Shown: piece by piece, positions 8,815 through 17,266 of the stretch
Layout of the letters: each line of letters begins with the position of its first letter
How positions within the stretch are numbered: the stretch's first letter is position 1
From: Actinomadura sp. KC06
Lineage (GTDB): Bacteria > Actinomycetota > Actinomycetes > Streptosporangiales > Streptosporangiaceae
Length of the DNA stretch: 46,842 nucleotides
Direction of reading: 5' to 3'
Assembly: GCF_004348735.1 (NCBI RefSeq)
Contig: NZ_SMKT01000061.1
Location: 1-46,842, forward strand
Made by a program: the position numbers and the translations under genes
Notes under the pieces: model-generated
The model's input: only the letters and a program-made list of their open reading frames with translations
Told to the model about the DNA's origin: nothing
Database searches by the model: none

Positions 8815-9540
8815 TCATCCGTCCTCCTGGTTCTCGGGCTCGAACCGCAGCTCCCGTCCCTCGATCCGGCGCGCGACCTCACGCAACGGCAGATCGTGGG
8901 CGAACGCGTAGGCGCGTATCCGTGCATAGGCCGCGTCGATGTCGACCGCGAGTTGGACCGAGACCATCCCGGCGGCGCGGTGGATCACTGAAGCATCCTG
9001 CCCGATCCCGTCGACGCTGAGGACGCTCTCAGGCACCAGCAGCTCCGGAAGCGCCAGCATCACCGTCAACGCCGCCGACGCGAACGCCAGCGCGTCGGCC
9101 AGCTGGGCAGGCTCCAGCGGCCCCGTCTCATCCCGGTAGAGGTCCAGGGTGCCGGCGCGTACCGCACCAGCCTGCAGCGGAAAGGCGAAAACAGCCCCCG
9201 CGCCCAGCCGCACCGCCGCCGCCGCGAAGCCCGGCCACGCCTGCTGCCACTGGCGGGCGCCCAGATCCTCGACCAGCACCGGCGCACCGCTAGTCCACGC
9301 CTGCGTGCACGGTCCCTCACCCAGTACGAACTGAAGATCCTCCAGCCGTTCCGCAACCGGGTCTGTGCAGTGCGCCATGATGCGCCGGTCCACCGTGTCG
9401 CCGACCCACAGTCCGGCTCCCGACACGCCCACCGCCGAAACGCAGGCCGCGCACACGTCCCCCGCGGTCGCGTTCCCGCGGCCGCCGGCCCGCTCCCCGA
9501 TCAGCTCCCACACCCGATGCCCGCGGCCCGATCCGGCCAT
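8815..9540 (-). CDS. GAF-ANTAR domain regulator (divergent ANTAR)
   Basis: 241 aa from the ATG at 9540. The GAF part contains CAACVSAVGVSGAGLWV, LQFVLGEGPCTQAWTSGAPV, WPGFAAAAVRLGAGAVFAFP and GTLDLYRDETGPL. The C-terminal ANTAR-like region begins SVIHRAAGMVSVQLAVDIDA and ends RAYAFAHDLPLREVARRIEG. The key ANTAR pattern Q-A-x-G-(M/I) appears as HRAAGMVSVQ, so the domain is recognisable but diverged. It is first in a two-gene operon with the GAF-ANTAR gene at 7,968. Confidence 0.82.
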   Translation of the reverse strand: MAGSGRGHRVWELIGERAGGRGNATAGDVCAACVSAVGVSGAGLWVGDTVDRRIMAHCTDPVAERLEDLQFVLGEGPCTQAWTSGAPVLVEDLGARQWQQAWPGFAAAAVRLGAGAVFAFPLQAGAVRAGTLDLYRDETGPLEPAQLADALAFASAALTVMLALPELLVPESVLSVDGIGQDASVIHRAAGMVSVQLAVDIDAAYARIRAYAFAHDLPLREVARRIEGRELRFEPENQEDG

Positions 9541-9851
9541 CAAACCCACCCGCCTTCTGGGCGTCCGGAGCGCCGACTGCCGGTCGGCCGCTTCCCGCTG
9601 ATCGTTCGGCCAACAGAACCGCACGGACTTCCTACCGCGTCCACACTAAGGCAACCGGACGAGCCGAACTCCGTGCCGTCTCCGGGCCGCGTCAGGAGCT
9701 CTCACACGACAGGCCCCACCCGCCGGCCAAGCGATGTACGCCGAGATGGTCGTGTGTCGCGTCGCTGGGGCCAGGCCGCACCCGAGGAACCCGCCGCATG
9801 GGGCGTCCCGTCCCGGGTAGGGGGCGCCGACGGAGCGGAAATGGGGTAATC
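9541..9851. other. Divergent intergenic region
   Basis: About 310 bp between the minus-strand GAF-ANTAR pair and the plus-strand metallo-hydrolase. It should carry promoters for both. I see no palindrome or clear -35/-10 pair, and no small gene with a ribosome binding site. Confidence 0.35.
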
Positions 9852-10664
9852 ATGCCTGATGATGCGATCACCCTCACCTTCATAGGGAACGCGACGACAA
9901 TCATCCGGTACGGCGGGCTGACACTGCTGACCGATCCGAACTTCCTGCGCCGGGGCCAGCGGGCCCATCTCGGCTACGGCATCACCAGCAAGCGCTTGAA
10001 GGACCCTGCTATCCCCGTCGACGGCCTGCCCCCGCTCGACGGTGTCGTCCTGTCGCACCTGCACGACGACCATTGGGACCAGGTGGCCGAGCAGCACCTC
10101 GACCGCCGCCTCCCGATCCTCACCACGGGCGCAGCAGCCCGCGCGCTACGCGACCGCGGATTCCGCGAGGCCGCGGGCCTGCGCACCTGGCAGACCGGGA
10201 CCCTCTCCAAGGACGGCCACCAGATCCAGATCACCGCACTGCCCGGCCGCCACGGGCCCGGCCCTCTGCGCCGCCTGCTGCCGCCCGTCATGGGCTCTCT
10301 TCTTGAGTTCTGCCCGCCCGGGGGCGACCCCCGATTCCGGCTCTACATCAGCGGCGACACACTCATGTACGACGAACTCGCCGAGATCCGCCGCCGCTAC
10401 CCCGACATCGACGCCGGACTCGTCCACCTGGGCGGTACCAGGCTTCTGGGCTTGCTCACCGTGACCATGGACGGCCGCCAGGGCGCGCAGTGGCTCCAGA
10501 CCACCGGCTGCGCCACCGGGATCCCCGTCCACTACGACGACTACACCGTGATGAAGTCACCGCTTTCCGACTTCGAACGCGAGGTCACCCGGCTCGGCAT
10601 GGGAACCCGCCTGCGCCACATCGACCGCGGCGGCACGCTCACCCTGGCACGAGCCTCAGCATGA
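9852..10664 (+). CDS. MBL-fold metal-dependent hydrolase (UlaG-like)
   Basis: 270 aa from the ATG at 9852. The metallo-beta-lactamase signature H-x-H-x-D-H is at residues 69-74 (LSHLHDDHWDQ). Further likely ligands are the Asp in ISGDTLMYDE and the His in IPVHYDDY near the C-terminus. The N-terminal LTFIGNATTIIRYGGLTLLTD is typical of the UlaG/YtnP-like group (Lactamase_B_2), which includes phosphodiesterases and lactonases; the substrate is unknown. Cytosolic, with no signal peptide. The broken STAS gene lies about 90 bp downstream. Confidence 0.88.
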   Translation: MPDDAITLTFIGNATTIIRYGGLTLLTDPNFLRRGQRAHLGYGITSKRLKDPAIPVDGLPPLDGVVLSHLHDDHWDQVAEQHLDRRLPILTTGAAARALRDRGFREAAGLRTWQTGTLSKDGHQIQITALPGRHGPGPLRRLLPPVMGSLLEFCPPGGDPRFRLYISGDTLMYDELAEIRRRYPDIDAGLVHLGGTRLLGLLTVTMDGRQGAQWLQTTGCATGIPVHYDDYTVMKSPLSDFEREVTRLGMGTRLRHIDRGGTLTLARASA

Positions 10665-10757
10665 CCCCGCCACTCGGAACGCCGACACGTCCAACCGATC
10701 CTGACCGCCGGCATCACCACCAACCACCGCGGCGACCCATCGTGTTGTTGCCAACCC

Positions 10758-11002
10758 GGTTAACTCGACACGGCTAGTGAGCGCCAGCTCCGCACCGCCA
10801 TCCGCAGTGCCTGGATGACAAGCCCCGCGCACTCGTGCTGGAACCGTCAGGACTGCAATTCCTCGACTGCACCGGCCTGTCGCTCCTGATCTGGACCCGC
10901 AACCAACTGCACCGGCATGCAGGCACCCTGCGGATCCGCAACCCACGACCCGTCGTCCGGCGGGTGCCGGACCTGGGCGGCCTGACACCACAGATGGTCT
11001 GA
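10758..11002 (+). pseudogene. STAS domain gene killed by a nonsense codon and a frameshift
   Basis: The frame reads G-stop-LDTASERQLRTAIR, where intact STAS proteins have GELDT; a single G-to-T change (GAA to TAA at 10761-10763) explains the stop. Homology then shifts frame near 10805 and continues CLDDKPRALVLEPSGLQFLD, CTGLSLLIWTRNQL and LRIRNPRPVVRRVPDLGGL to a TGA at 11000-11002. The N-terminal first strand is not recognisable. The intact relative would be an anti-sigma factor antagonist, like the gene at 6,079. Confidence 0.7.
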
Positions 11003-11129
11003 CAGGCCCCGGCAAGGTGCACTCACCCCGTCACAAACCGCCGCAGGCGGTCCCGTAGGCCCACGCCGAGGAAACGCGGGACCGCATCCAGCCCGGTGCC
11101 AGCGGGGTTGGCAGGAGGAGCGGGCTCGA

Positions 11130-11661
11130 TGTGGATTCGCACCGCTCGGCTCCCCAGGGTCCACATGCCGCAGCTCATCCAGCGCCATCACCACCCAGCG
11201 CCTCGATCCGCGTCAGCTCGGCATCTTGCCGCGCCGATCGGGGCGGTCTGCGGCCGCGGTGGAGCTCCAGCGGCGGCTCTGTTGTCGGCAGGCCGAGCGG
11301 ATCAGCGAGGATCTCCCGGCCACGCTGCCGATCATGGAGAGCAGAGCACCACTCGGCCAAGCTGGTGGACGGAATGCCCAATGTCACCAGACGCCCCCCT
11401 GTTTGCCGCGACACAGACCGTCCAGGCATTCCGCCGGGGAACAACAAGACGGTGGGCCGGTCGCGTCCAGGTCGGCCCGTCCGCGTCGTTGGTCGACGGC
11501 TGACTCGGAAAGAGTGGACTGTCGCCGGTGGTGAGAGCGACGATCTGGGCCACGGCAGACCGTACTGGAGCAGCAGGCACCCGGCGACCCGGTCGGCGAG
11601 GCGAGCCGCGCTGGGATCGGTTTCGAGCGCACGGCGAGAAGGACACGCTGGGTGTCGTTCA
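11130..11661 (-). pseudogene. Possible decayed gene of unknown family
   Basis: A minus-strand start reads MNDTQRVLLAVRSKPI near 11661. After frame changes, a protein-like stretch follows: GGRLVTLGIPSTSLAEWCSA, then LPTTEPPLELHRGR, then RQDAELTRIEAL, continuing in another frame as VMALDELRHVDP. The alternation looks like one old gene with several indels, in line with its surroundings. I cannot name the family, and this could also be chance. Confidence 0.3.
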
Positions 11662-11995
11662 TGATCGACCGGTTCTCGCCATGCCGGGCGGCGGCCTCCC
11701 GAAGCGGGCAGGGGTGAGCACCCTTTCGGTCTCGGGCCCTTGTCTCAGCCCTGGACATTCCCGCGCCCCCGCGGACAAACGACCGCCCGAGGGGCCATTG
11801 CCAACAGCCGGGACACCAAGGCACCAGCGGCACAACCTCAGTCATTCGCCCTGGCGGGAATGGCTGCGCACCGGGCCACGCAGGCTCGCGCACACGATCG
11901 CCCGACTCGGAACCACGGCTCCAGAGAACCGGTCATTTGTGAGAACACGAGAGTTACCGACCGCCCACTGCCAACTGCACTCGGCCATGGTGGCT
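11662..11995. other. No gene recognised
   Basis: About 330 bp between the possible remnant and the hypothetical gene at 11,996. Open frames exist on both strands because of high GC, but none has a family motif, ribosome binding site or convincing codon bias. Confidence 0.35.
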
Positions 11996-12481
11996 TCAGA
12001 ATCCCGGGGCCTTGTCATCGCCGGGCTTGGAAGGCTGGACCTCATCGACCGGTGCGTCGAGCCGGGGCCGAAACCTCTCGAAACGCTCCCTGGCAGCGGC
12101 GGCGTCAGGCAGGTCCAGTACTGCGGCGATCTGCGCCCAGTCCAGGCCTACCTCATGTACGGCGCCCAGCAGGTCAGCCTCCAAGCGGTCCATATCCAGC
12201 CGGGCGGCTTGCAACACCACCAGGGCCGCGCCCAAGTCCGTGGCGGTCGGAGGCTCCTGCCCGTCGGCGTGTGCGGCACGGATCGCGGCGATCGCCTTGT
12301 CGACGGCTTCCACATCCGGCAGCGGGTGTTCGCGAGCCTCCCACAGCAGGGCCTCAACTCCCTTCCCGAAGCGGCGGGTCAGATGGGCGCGCGCGGCGTG
12401 CACCATCTGCGGCGACGGAATCGGAAGATCTCCCACCTCCGCACCGTAAACCTGATCTCCCGGACCGACCCAAAAACGCAC
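11996..12481 (-). CDS. Hypothetical protein with a possible C-terminal helix-turn-helix
   Basis: 161 aa from the GTG at 12481. The body is almost entirely helical: AVDKAIAAIRAAHADGQEPP, ATDLGAALVVLQAARLDMDR and ADLLGAVHEVGLDWAQIAAV. The last part (GLDWAQIAAVLDLPDAAAARERF) has the spacing of a DNA-binding helix-turn-helix as seen in sigma region 4 or small regulators. The start is uncertain: an internal ATG giving MVHAARAHLTRRFG may be the true one. It follows a broken sigma factor gene on the same strand and might have been its partner, but that is a guess. Confidence 0.55.
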   Translation of the reverse strand: MRFWVGPGDQVYGAEVGDLPIPSPQMVHAARAHLTRRFGKGVEALLWEAREHPLPDVEAVDKAIAAIRAAHADGQEPPTATDLGAALVVLQAARLDMDRLEADLLGAVHEVGLDWAQIAAVLDLPDAAAARERFERFRPRLDAPVDEVQPSKPGDDKAPGF

Positions 12482-12594
12482 TGCTCATTCGGGGAGGTAA
12501 CAGGATGGACCAGAGATATCAGACGAAGGCAGGGGTCACGGTCCCTGAGTCTGCTCCAGACCCGGCGGCCGCCGGTCCTCCCCATCCCCGGACC

Positions 12595-13048
12595 GACGGC
12601 CTGGCGGTTCATGTTCCGCAGACCGCGGCGGAGCTGTTGCAGGCTTCGGGCCAGCAGCCGGGCGACGTGCATCTGGGAGATGCACAGCTGCGCGGCGATC
12701 TGGGTCGGGGTCTGGTTGCCGAAATAGCGCAGCAGGACGATGGTGCGTTGGCGTTCGGAAAGCCGCGCGAGCAGGGGGCACAGCGCATGGCCGTCAACTA
12801 GATGGTGCAGGTCGGGGTCATCGACACCAGGTGCTCACCGACGTGCCGGGGTCCTCGGTGGCGGGCCCGCCGACCGGAGCGTCCAGCGACAGTGGCCGGT
12901 ATGCCTCGCTGGCCACCCAACGCGTCCATGGTCGCCTCGTGGCCGATACCGACCCGGTCGGCGAGTTCGGCGGTGGTGGGCGAGCGGCCATACTCGGCGG
13001 TGAACTCGGCGATGGCCCTGAACAGGCGAACACCGCGACCCGCCTAGC
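12595..13048 (-). pseudogene. SigB/SigF-type sigma factor remnant
   Basis: Reading the minus strand and switching frames gives, in order, FRAIAEFTAEYGRSPTTAEL and ADRVGIGHEATMDAL (region 3), then ASEAYRPLSLDAPVGG, then DDPDLHHLVDGHALCPLLAR, LSERQRTIVLLRYFGNQT and ISQMHVARLLARSLQQLRRG (region 4 helix-turn-helix). This is the SigF/SigB stress sigma factor layout. Region 2, which binds the -10 element, is missing and at least two frameshifts separate the parts, so the gene is dead. Region 4 alone remains open and runs on without its own stop. Confidence 0.72.
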
Positions 13049-13114
13049 GGGGGTGACCGTGGACGACATCAACGACCGGTCCCGGTGTGCGGTGTCAAGT
13101 ACGTGGTGCTAGCC

Positions 13115-13480
13115 GCGGCCTCCGCGGTCACATGCTCCAGCATCTGATTACCGGTATATGGACGCCGCTGGAACTGGTGCTGGGGGTCTCGATCACAGTG
13201 CTGCTGCGTGCCCCGCCCCGCGGCCAGGACCCGCGACTGACCTGCGCCCTGCACGGCAGGCACTGCGGGTTCTGACCAGTCCGGTGACCACACTGACGCT
13301 GAGTACCGGGACATTGGCAGCGGTTTCCTTCACGCCGCTCTACGACGCCACGATAAAACATGTCGTGGTGCACGCGGCACTGCACGTCCATTTCCCGATC
13401 TCGGGCTGCCCTGTTCGCTGGGGCATCGCCGGTCCCGTCCCCACGCCTCCCATTCCGGCTGGCCGTGCTAGGCAGCGCCG
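13115..13480 (+). pseudogene. Cytochrome c oxidase assembly factor CtaG-like fragment
   Basis: One frame reads HMLQHLITGIWTPLELVLG, a membrane segment with the conserved His-x-x-x-His of CtaG/caa3-type assembly proteins. A second frame continues LTSPVTTLTLSTGTLAAVSF, TPLYDATIKH and AALHVHFPISG, and a third has RLAVLGSAA. The N-terminal half is absent. Intact relatives are membrane proteins proposed to help copper delivery to cytochrome oxidase and often neighbour DUF2243 genes. The fragment runs directly into a ChaB-like gene lacking its own start. Confidence 0.65.
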
Positions 13481-13483
13481 CCG

Positions 13484-13861
13484 CGACACCATCAAGCGTT
13501 CGGACGCCAAGGCTCAGCGGACCTTCGCCAAGGCGCACGATTCGGCGGTCGAGGAGTACGGCGAGGGGCAGCGGGCCCATCGCGTCGCGTATGCGGCGCT
13601 CAAGCACACCCACGAGAAGGTCGGCGATCATTGGGAGCCCAAGAGAAGGGCGCCGAGGGCCCGTCCGACGCGCAGGCCGAAGGCGGACGCACGACCTCAC
13701 GCAAGACCGCTGGGGGTGTGGACGCCAACGCCTCCAAGAAGCACCTGTACGACGTGGCGAAACGGCTCGACATCTCGGGTCGCTCGACCATGTCCAAGGG
13801 CGAGCTCGTGAAGGCCATCGAGAAGGCCAACAACCGCAAGACCGCTCGGTCGAGATCATGA
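13484..13861 (+). pseudogene. ChaB domain protein, 5' truncated with one frameshift
   Basis: A ChaB domain is visible at DTIKRSDAKAQRTFAKAHDS and AVEEYGEGQRAHRVAYAALK, followed by EKVGDHWEPK. Near base 13,640 the frame changes and the protein continues EKGAEGPSDAQAEGG and KKHLYDVAKRLDISGRSTMS, ending in a Rho-N/SAP-like module with GELVKAIEKANNRKTARS. In actinomycetes this ChaB plus Rho-N-like combination is common and of unknown function. One missing base explains the break, so recent inactivation or a sequencing error are both possible. The expected N-terminal residues are replaced by the ctaG remnant. Confidence 0.7.
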
Positions 13862-13874
13862 ACTAGGGGGAATC

Positions 13875-14072
13875 ATGGCGGACAACCCGTCGTTCATCGA
13901 GGTTCAGAAGTGCCTGGCCGGGATGGACTACCCGGCGTCCCGGGACGACCTGGTCCAGCACGCGCAGCAGCACGGCGCCGACGAGCAGATGCTGCGGGCG
14001 CTGCGAGCCATGCCCGACCGGGAGTACGACGGCCCCAGCGGGGTCAGCACGGAGATCACCAAGACGTCCTGA
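13875..14072 (+). CDS. DUF2795 domain protein
   Basis: 65 aa with ATG at 13875 and an AGGGGGA ribosome binding site just upstream. The DUF2795 pattern is clear: FIEVQKCLAGMDYPASRDDL, VQHAQQHGADEQMLRALR and the MPDREYDGPSGV ending. The domain is a small helical fold found mainly in actinobacteria; its function is unknown. The gene begins 13 bp after the ChaB-like reading frame ends, suggesting an old operon of small stress-associated proteins. A second DUF2795 gene lies at 15,263. Confidence 0.88.
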   Translation: MADNPSFIEVQKCLAGMDYPASRDDLVQHAQQHGADEQMLRALRAMPDREYDGPSGVSTEITKTS

Positions 14073-14847
14073 CCTGCCGGGGATGACCTCTGGCAACACC
14101 AGCCCGGGACCAGGAGGTGGTGCACCGCGTGACGCAGGCGGGCCTGACAGCGCCCGCGTGATCCGCGGCCTGGAAGGTTTCGTCGCCGCCAGTGGCATCC
14201 ACACCATCGGATCCTGTCGCTGATCGAACACCTTACGCTGGCAATCATCATCGTGGACGTCACCGACAAGACCTGCCCCTACCTGCCGCAGCTGGAAGAG
14301 CTGATCACCTCGGCTTTGTCGTCATCGACCCGGCCGAGGTGATTCGCTACCTCGGCCGCCCTGCGCCACCGCCCTCTACCGCCTGATGAAGGAAAAGATC
14401 ACCAGCGTGTGGTCGCTGGAGGACATCTCACCCGGATGCGCCACTCGGCCTCCTGACGGACTGGCCGCTGGCCACCTCCTGCAGCGCAGGGGCGAGCCGT
14501 AAACCCCGGGTCGTCCCGCCACCTGGCGGCATGGCAGGCCACGGCGGGCCGTCTGAACGGGAGCATGACGTCCATCGCATGGTTTCTCATTGGCCCGGCG
14601 CACGGGCATCCGATGGACGCACACACGGGGACTCTGCGGGGCGCTGTTTCAGCGCGGAACCGAACCCGCGTTCACAGATCAGGCCCCGCGCGCAAATGAC
14701 TCTTCAACGCCTTAGCGGGTCCTCCGCGCACCAGGCACAGCCACCTGGCAGGCCATGCTTCATGGCGGTCGCGGATCGGCAGGCTGGCTGCCAATCCGGT
14801 TCCTGCATGCTGGCCGGCGTTGCAGTCTGCCCGTCTGGCTGCGCCAG
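14073..14847 (+). other. Mostly non-coding stretch with a possible unknown gene remnant
   Basis: Around 14,235-14,450 on the plus strand a protein-like path changes frame twice: TLAIIIVDVTDKTCPYLPQL, then FVVIDPAEVIRYLGRP, then LYRLMKEKITSVWSLEDISP. It is too coherent to dismiss but I do not recognise the family. The remainder (14,460-14,847) shows no open frame with supporting motif or ribosome binding site. Confidence 0.35.
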
Positions 14848-15105
14848 TCAGTCGTCACGGTGGCGCTTGGAACCGGCCACACCGTAACCGGGCTTCGGCT
14901 CGGGAGAGGCGTCTTGTTGCTTGCCCTTGTGGATGTCTTCCAGCCGTTCGGCGTGATGGTGCGGCTCGTGCTCGGGCCGGGTGTGCGGCTGCTTGGACGC
15001 GCCCGTGGTCGCGTGCTCGCCGCTCGGCGTCGACCCGGCGGCCCGAGCCTCGCGCGCCTTCGCCCTGCGCTGGGCCTCGTTCCCCTCCATCTTCTTGCCT
15101 GACAT
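14848..15105 (-). CDS. Small hydrophilic hypothetical protein
   Basis: 85 aa, ATG at 15105 with a strong GGAGGTGA ribosome binding site. The sequence begins MSGKKMEGNEAQRRAKAREA, contains TTGASKQPHTRPEHEPHHHA and ends with KPGYGVAGSKRHRDD. It is very rich in Lys, Arg, Glu and His with no hydrophobic core, so it is probably disordered. Similar short proteins occur in streptomycetes without assigned function. It is divergent from the DUF2795 gene at 15,263. Confidence 0.7.
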   Translation of the reverse strand: MSGKKMEGNEAQRRAKAREARAAGSTPSGEHATTGASKQPHTRPEHEPHHHAERLEDIHKGKQQDASPEPKPGYGVAGSKRHRDD

Positions 15106-15262
15106 GCGTGCTCACCTCCACGTCTTCAGATCCGGCCAAGAACGCCCCATACCCGTCGGCTCCCAGCTCAACCGGGATCTGCGGCCGTTTGGAGGGTGGC
15201 GCGCCGGGCGGTTCCGCCGCAGAAGCACGTACGGCGCGCATCGAAGCCACGGAGAGCACATC

Positions 15263-15583
15263 ATGAGACTCGCAGACACCCGGGAGATCGAGGAGTTGCT
15301 GGGGGACCTGGCGTTCCCGGCGAGCAAGCAAGAGATCGTCGAGCACGCGCATAACAGGGGACCGGAGACGGAGGCGGAGCGCGCGTTGTCGTCCCTTCCT
15401 CTCGGCACCTACGGCAACGTGGCTGAAGTCGTCCGCTCGGTCCCGCTCGAACCGGACCCCGGGCGCAGCCCGGCCGAGCAGGACTACCAGCGCCGTCACC
15501 ACAGCAGGCCCGGTCTCGCCGAGCACATGCGCGATAGCCGGCGTCCGCCCGTCCAGGACGAGCTAGGCCGCGAGGACGAGTAG
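15263..15583 (+). CDS. DUF2795 domain protein with C-terminal extension
   Basis: 106 aa from the ATG at 15263, with GGAGAG upstream. The domain spans residues ~1-60 (ADTREIEELLGDLAFPASKQ, EIVEHAHNRGPETEAERALS, LPLGTYGNVAEVVRSVPL). A charged tail of ~45 residues follows (HHSRPGLAEHMRDSRRPPVQ) that the other DUF2795 protein at 13,875 lacks. No function is known for the family. A regulatory region of about 150 bp is shared with the divergent small gene at 14,848. Confidence 0.82.
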   Translation: MRLADTREIEELLGDLAFPASKQEIVEHAHNRGPETEAERALSSLPLGTYGNVAEVVRSVPLEPDPGRSPAEQDYQRRHHSRPGLAEHMRDSRRPPVQDELGREDE

Positions 15584-15929
15584 TGGTGTGACCAACACTC
15601 GCTCACTCCCGGCCGCTTTCAATGGGCCTGAGCGGGATCTGCACCGTTGCCTCGTTTCCGAACGTCCGGCGCTGCACTACCGCTGAAAGAGCGACCCCCA
15701 GAAGGCCGAGTCGGCGCTGCCCCGCCCCGCGGGTCCCATGAGTCGAGGCCGTACATGGAACATCCGGGGGGAGATGTTGCCGTTCTCCCGATCCAGCGCC
15801 TCAAAGAACCTCGGCCACGGATCCAGACGATCAGAAGACTGTGAACCGCGACGGGATCGTTAGGCGGGCGCCCGATAGGGCGACCGTGAGCGCCGGTCTG
15901 CGGCGGACCCCGTAGGGGGTACCACGCAG

Positions 15930-16398
15930 ACCGGCGCGCGATTCTGTTCCATCACCACCGATCGCCGCAGCCGCCGCGTCCTGCTGGGTTCCCACGATCT
16001 CGGACGTGATCGTGACTTCGCATTCCACCTCGTTGGCGTTCCGGGTGTAGCCCATCCGCAGCCGGGACACGTCCAGCAGCCGCCGCAGCATCGGCCCGGG
16101 AACGCGCTCTAGATCGATCGTCCCGACCGGCAGCAGATCCAGCAGTTCGGGATACGGACGCGACGGTGCCGTACTCCGCACGTCCTGTAGCTTGGCCTGC
16201 GCAGCTTCCAGGTCGCCAGCGATCTGTGCGGCACGTTCGTTGACGTTCTGAACGAACGCCTGGCTCGGCTCATCCAGTTGTTCAAGCAGTTCAGCACTCG
16301 CGCCCGGCGCCGAGCCAGATCCGCGATCTTGGTTTCCAGGGCCGTGACGTGCGCCTCGTGTTCGCGCAAGTGCCGATCGTCCAGCCCCAATCAACTGG
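15930..16398 (-). pseudogene. Serine recombinase C-terminal fragment
   Basis: The minus strand has a coiled-coil-like stretch, DRHLREHEAHVTALETKIAD followed by LARRRARVLN, then a frame change to ELLEQLDEPSQAFVQNVNER. It ends PYPELLDLLPVGTIDLERVP, RRLLDVSRLRMGYTRNANEV and CEVTITSEIV. This order, with DLLP and the beta-rich tail, matches the C-terminal end of actinobacterial large serine recombinases. The catalytic N-terminal resolvase domain is not present. It is a scar of a mobile element fused to a DNA methylase remnant. Confidence 0.55.
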
Positions 16399-16399
16399 G

Positions 16400-16830
16400 A
16401 ATCAGAGGTGTCGGGACCGATACACGGCCAGTCCAGGTAGGGCTCCACACCTTCAGGCTCAAGAACAAGGCTGCGGATGCGTCGACCGTTGTGGAGATCG
16501 CCGTGGCGGCGATCGAGGGTCTCCGGGCGGGCAGACGACAGGGTGACAGGCGGGCGGGCGTACCGCAGGTTACCCACGGTGAGATGGACGAAGTTGAGTT
16601 CGTCCTCCACCCCGGCGGCGTCGCGGCCAGATGCACGGCTTCGATCAGCGTGGTGCCCGTCCCGCACATCAGGTCGACGACCAGGTCGCCGGGGCGGGTG
16701 AAGGCGTCGATGACGGTCGCGGCGATGGCGGCAGCGTATTGCCGGGGTGGCGCATCGACTCGGAGGTGTAGCGGCCCTGACGCTGCATCGGCTGGCCGTT
16801 GCCGCAGCTCGACCAGATCCTGGATCACCT
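16400..16830 (-). pseudogene. DNA methyltransferase (N6/N4 type) fragment
   Basis: The minus strand contains AIAATVIDAFTRPGDLVVDL and MCGTGTTLIEAVHLA, the S-adenosylmethionine-binding motif I of DNA methylases (D-x-x-C/G-G-x-G-T). Just upstream, in another frame, is QGRYTSESMRHPGN, and downstream VHLTVGNLRYARP in a third. The catalytic (D/N)PP(Y/F) motif is not visible. Multiple frameshifts and truncation show an inactive remnant, and it runs directly into the recombinase fragment. Confidence 0.6.
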
Positions 16831-17106
16831 CCCAGGATCCAGTTCCCGTGCCGCGATCACATCGCAGCGCCGCCTGCAGAAGCCCGCGAAGGCGGCCTCA
16901 GTCGTCCGCCGGCGGCCAGCCGTCCGTGGCCCAGGGAGATCAAGCCGGCGGTCGAAGCGGCCACCACGTCGCGAGGCCCGGCCGCACCATCCGGGCGCCC
17001 GGCCGGCCGCGAATTGGCCGGCGAAACAATCCCTATCCAGTGCGTTGAGCTGCATCTTGTAGCACAGAGTGCTGATGAGATCTGTCGACGCGTGCACCCA
17101 CCCCAA

Positions 17107-17266
17107 GGTTTACATTCGATGATGACCACATATTGTCAGCCCTGGCAAGGGACTAGGTAAATCTTCTTTTACTCTCAATTTCTCGATGCGGCTTTCGTGC
17201 CGGATTACGGTCTTGATCGCACCCCGCGGTTAGTACATCCGTTCGAGTCCTACGAAAGGACCGCGC
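17107..17266 (+). promoter_or_regulatory. AT-richer upstream region of the secreted-protein genes
   Basis: This intergenic stretch is clearly less GC-rich than its surroundings (for example AAATCTTCTTTTACTCTC near 17159) and sits directly upstream of the I36 gene. A promoter here is likely, but I could not fix a convincing -35/-10 pair. The low GC content may also mark the edge of an acquired segment. Confidence 0.35.

Noticed and set aside
14235..14450. A coherent protein-like path called as a real gene
   Set aside because: It needs two frame changes and I cannot tie it to a family, so it is reported only as a possible remnant.
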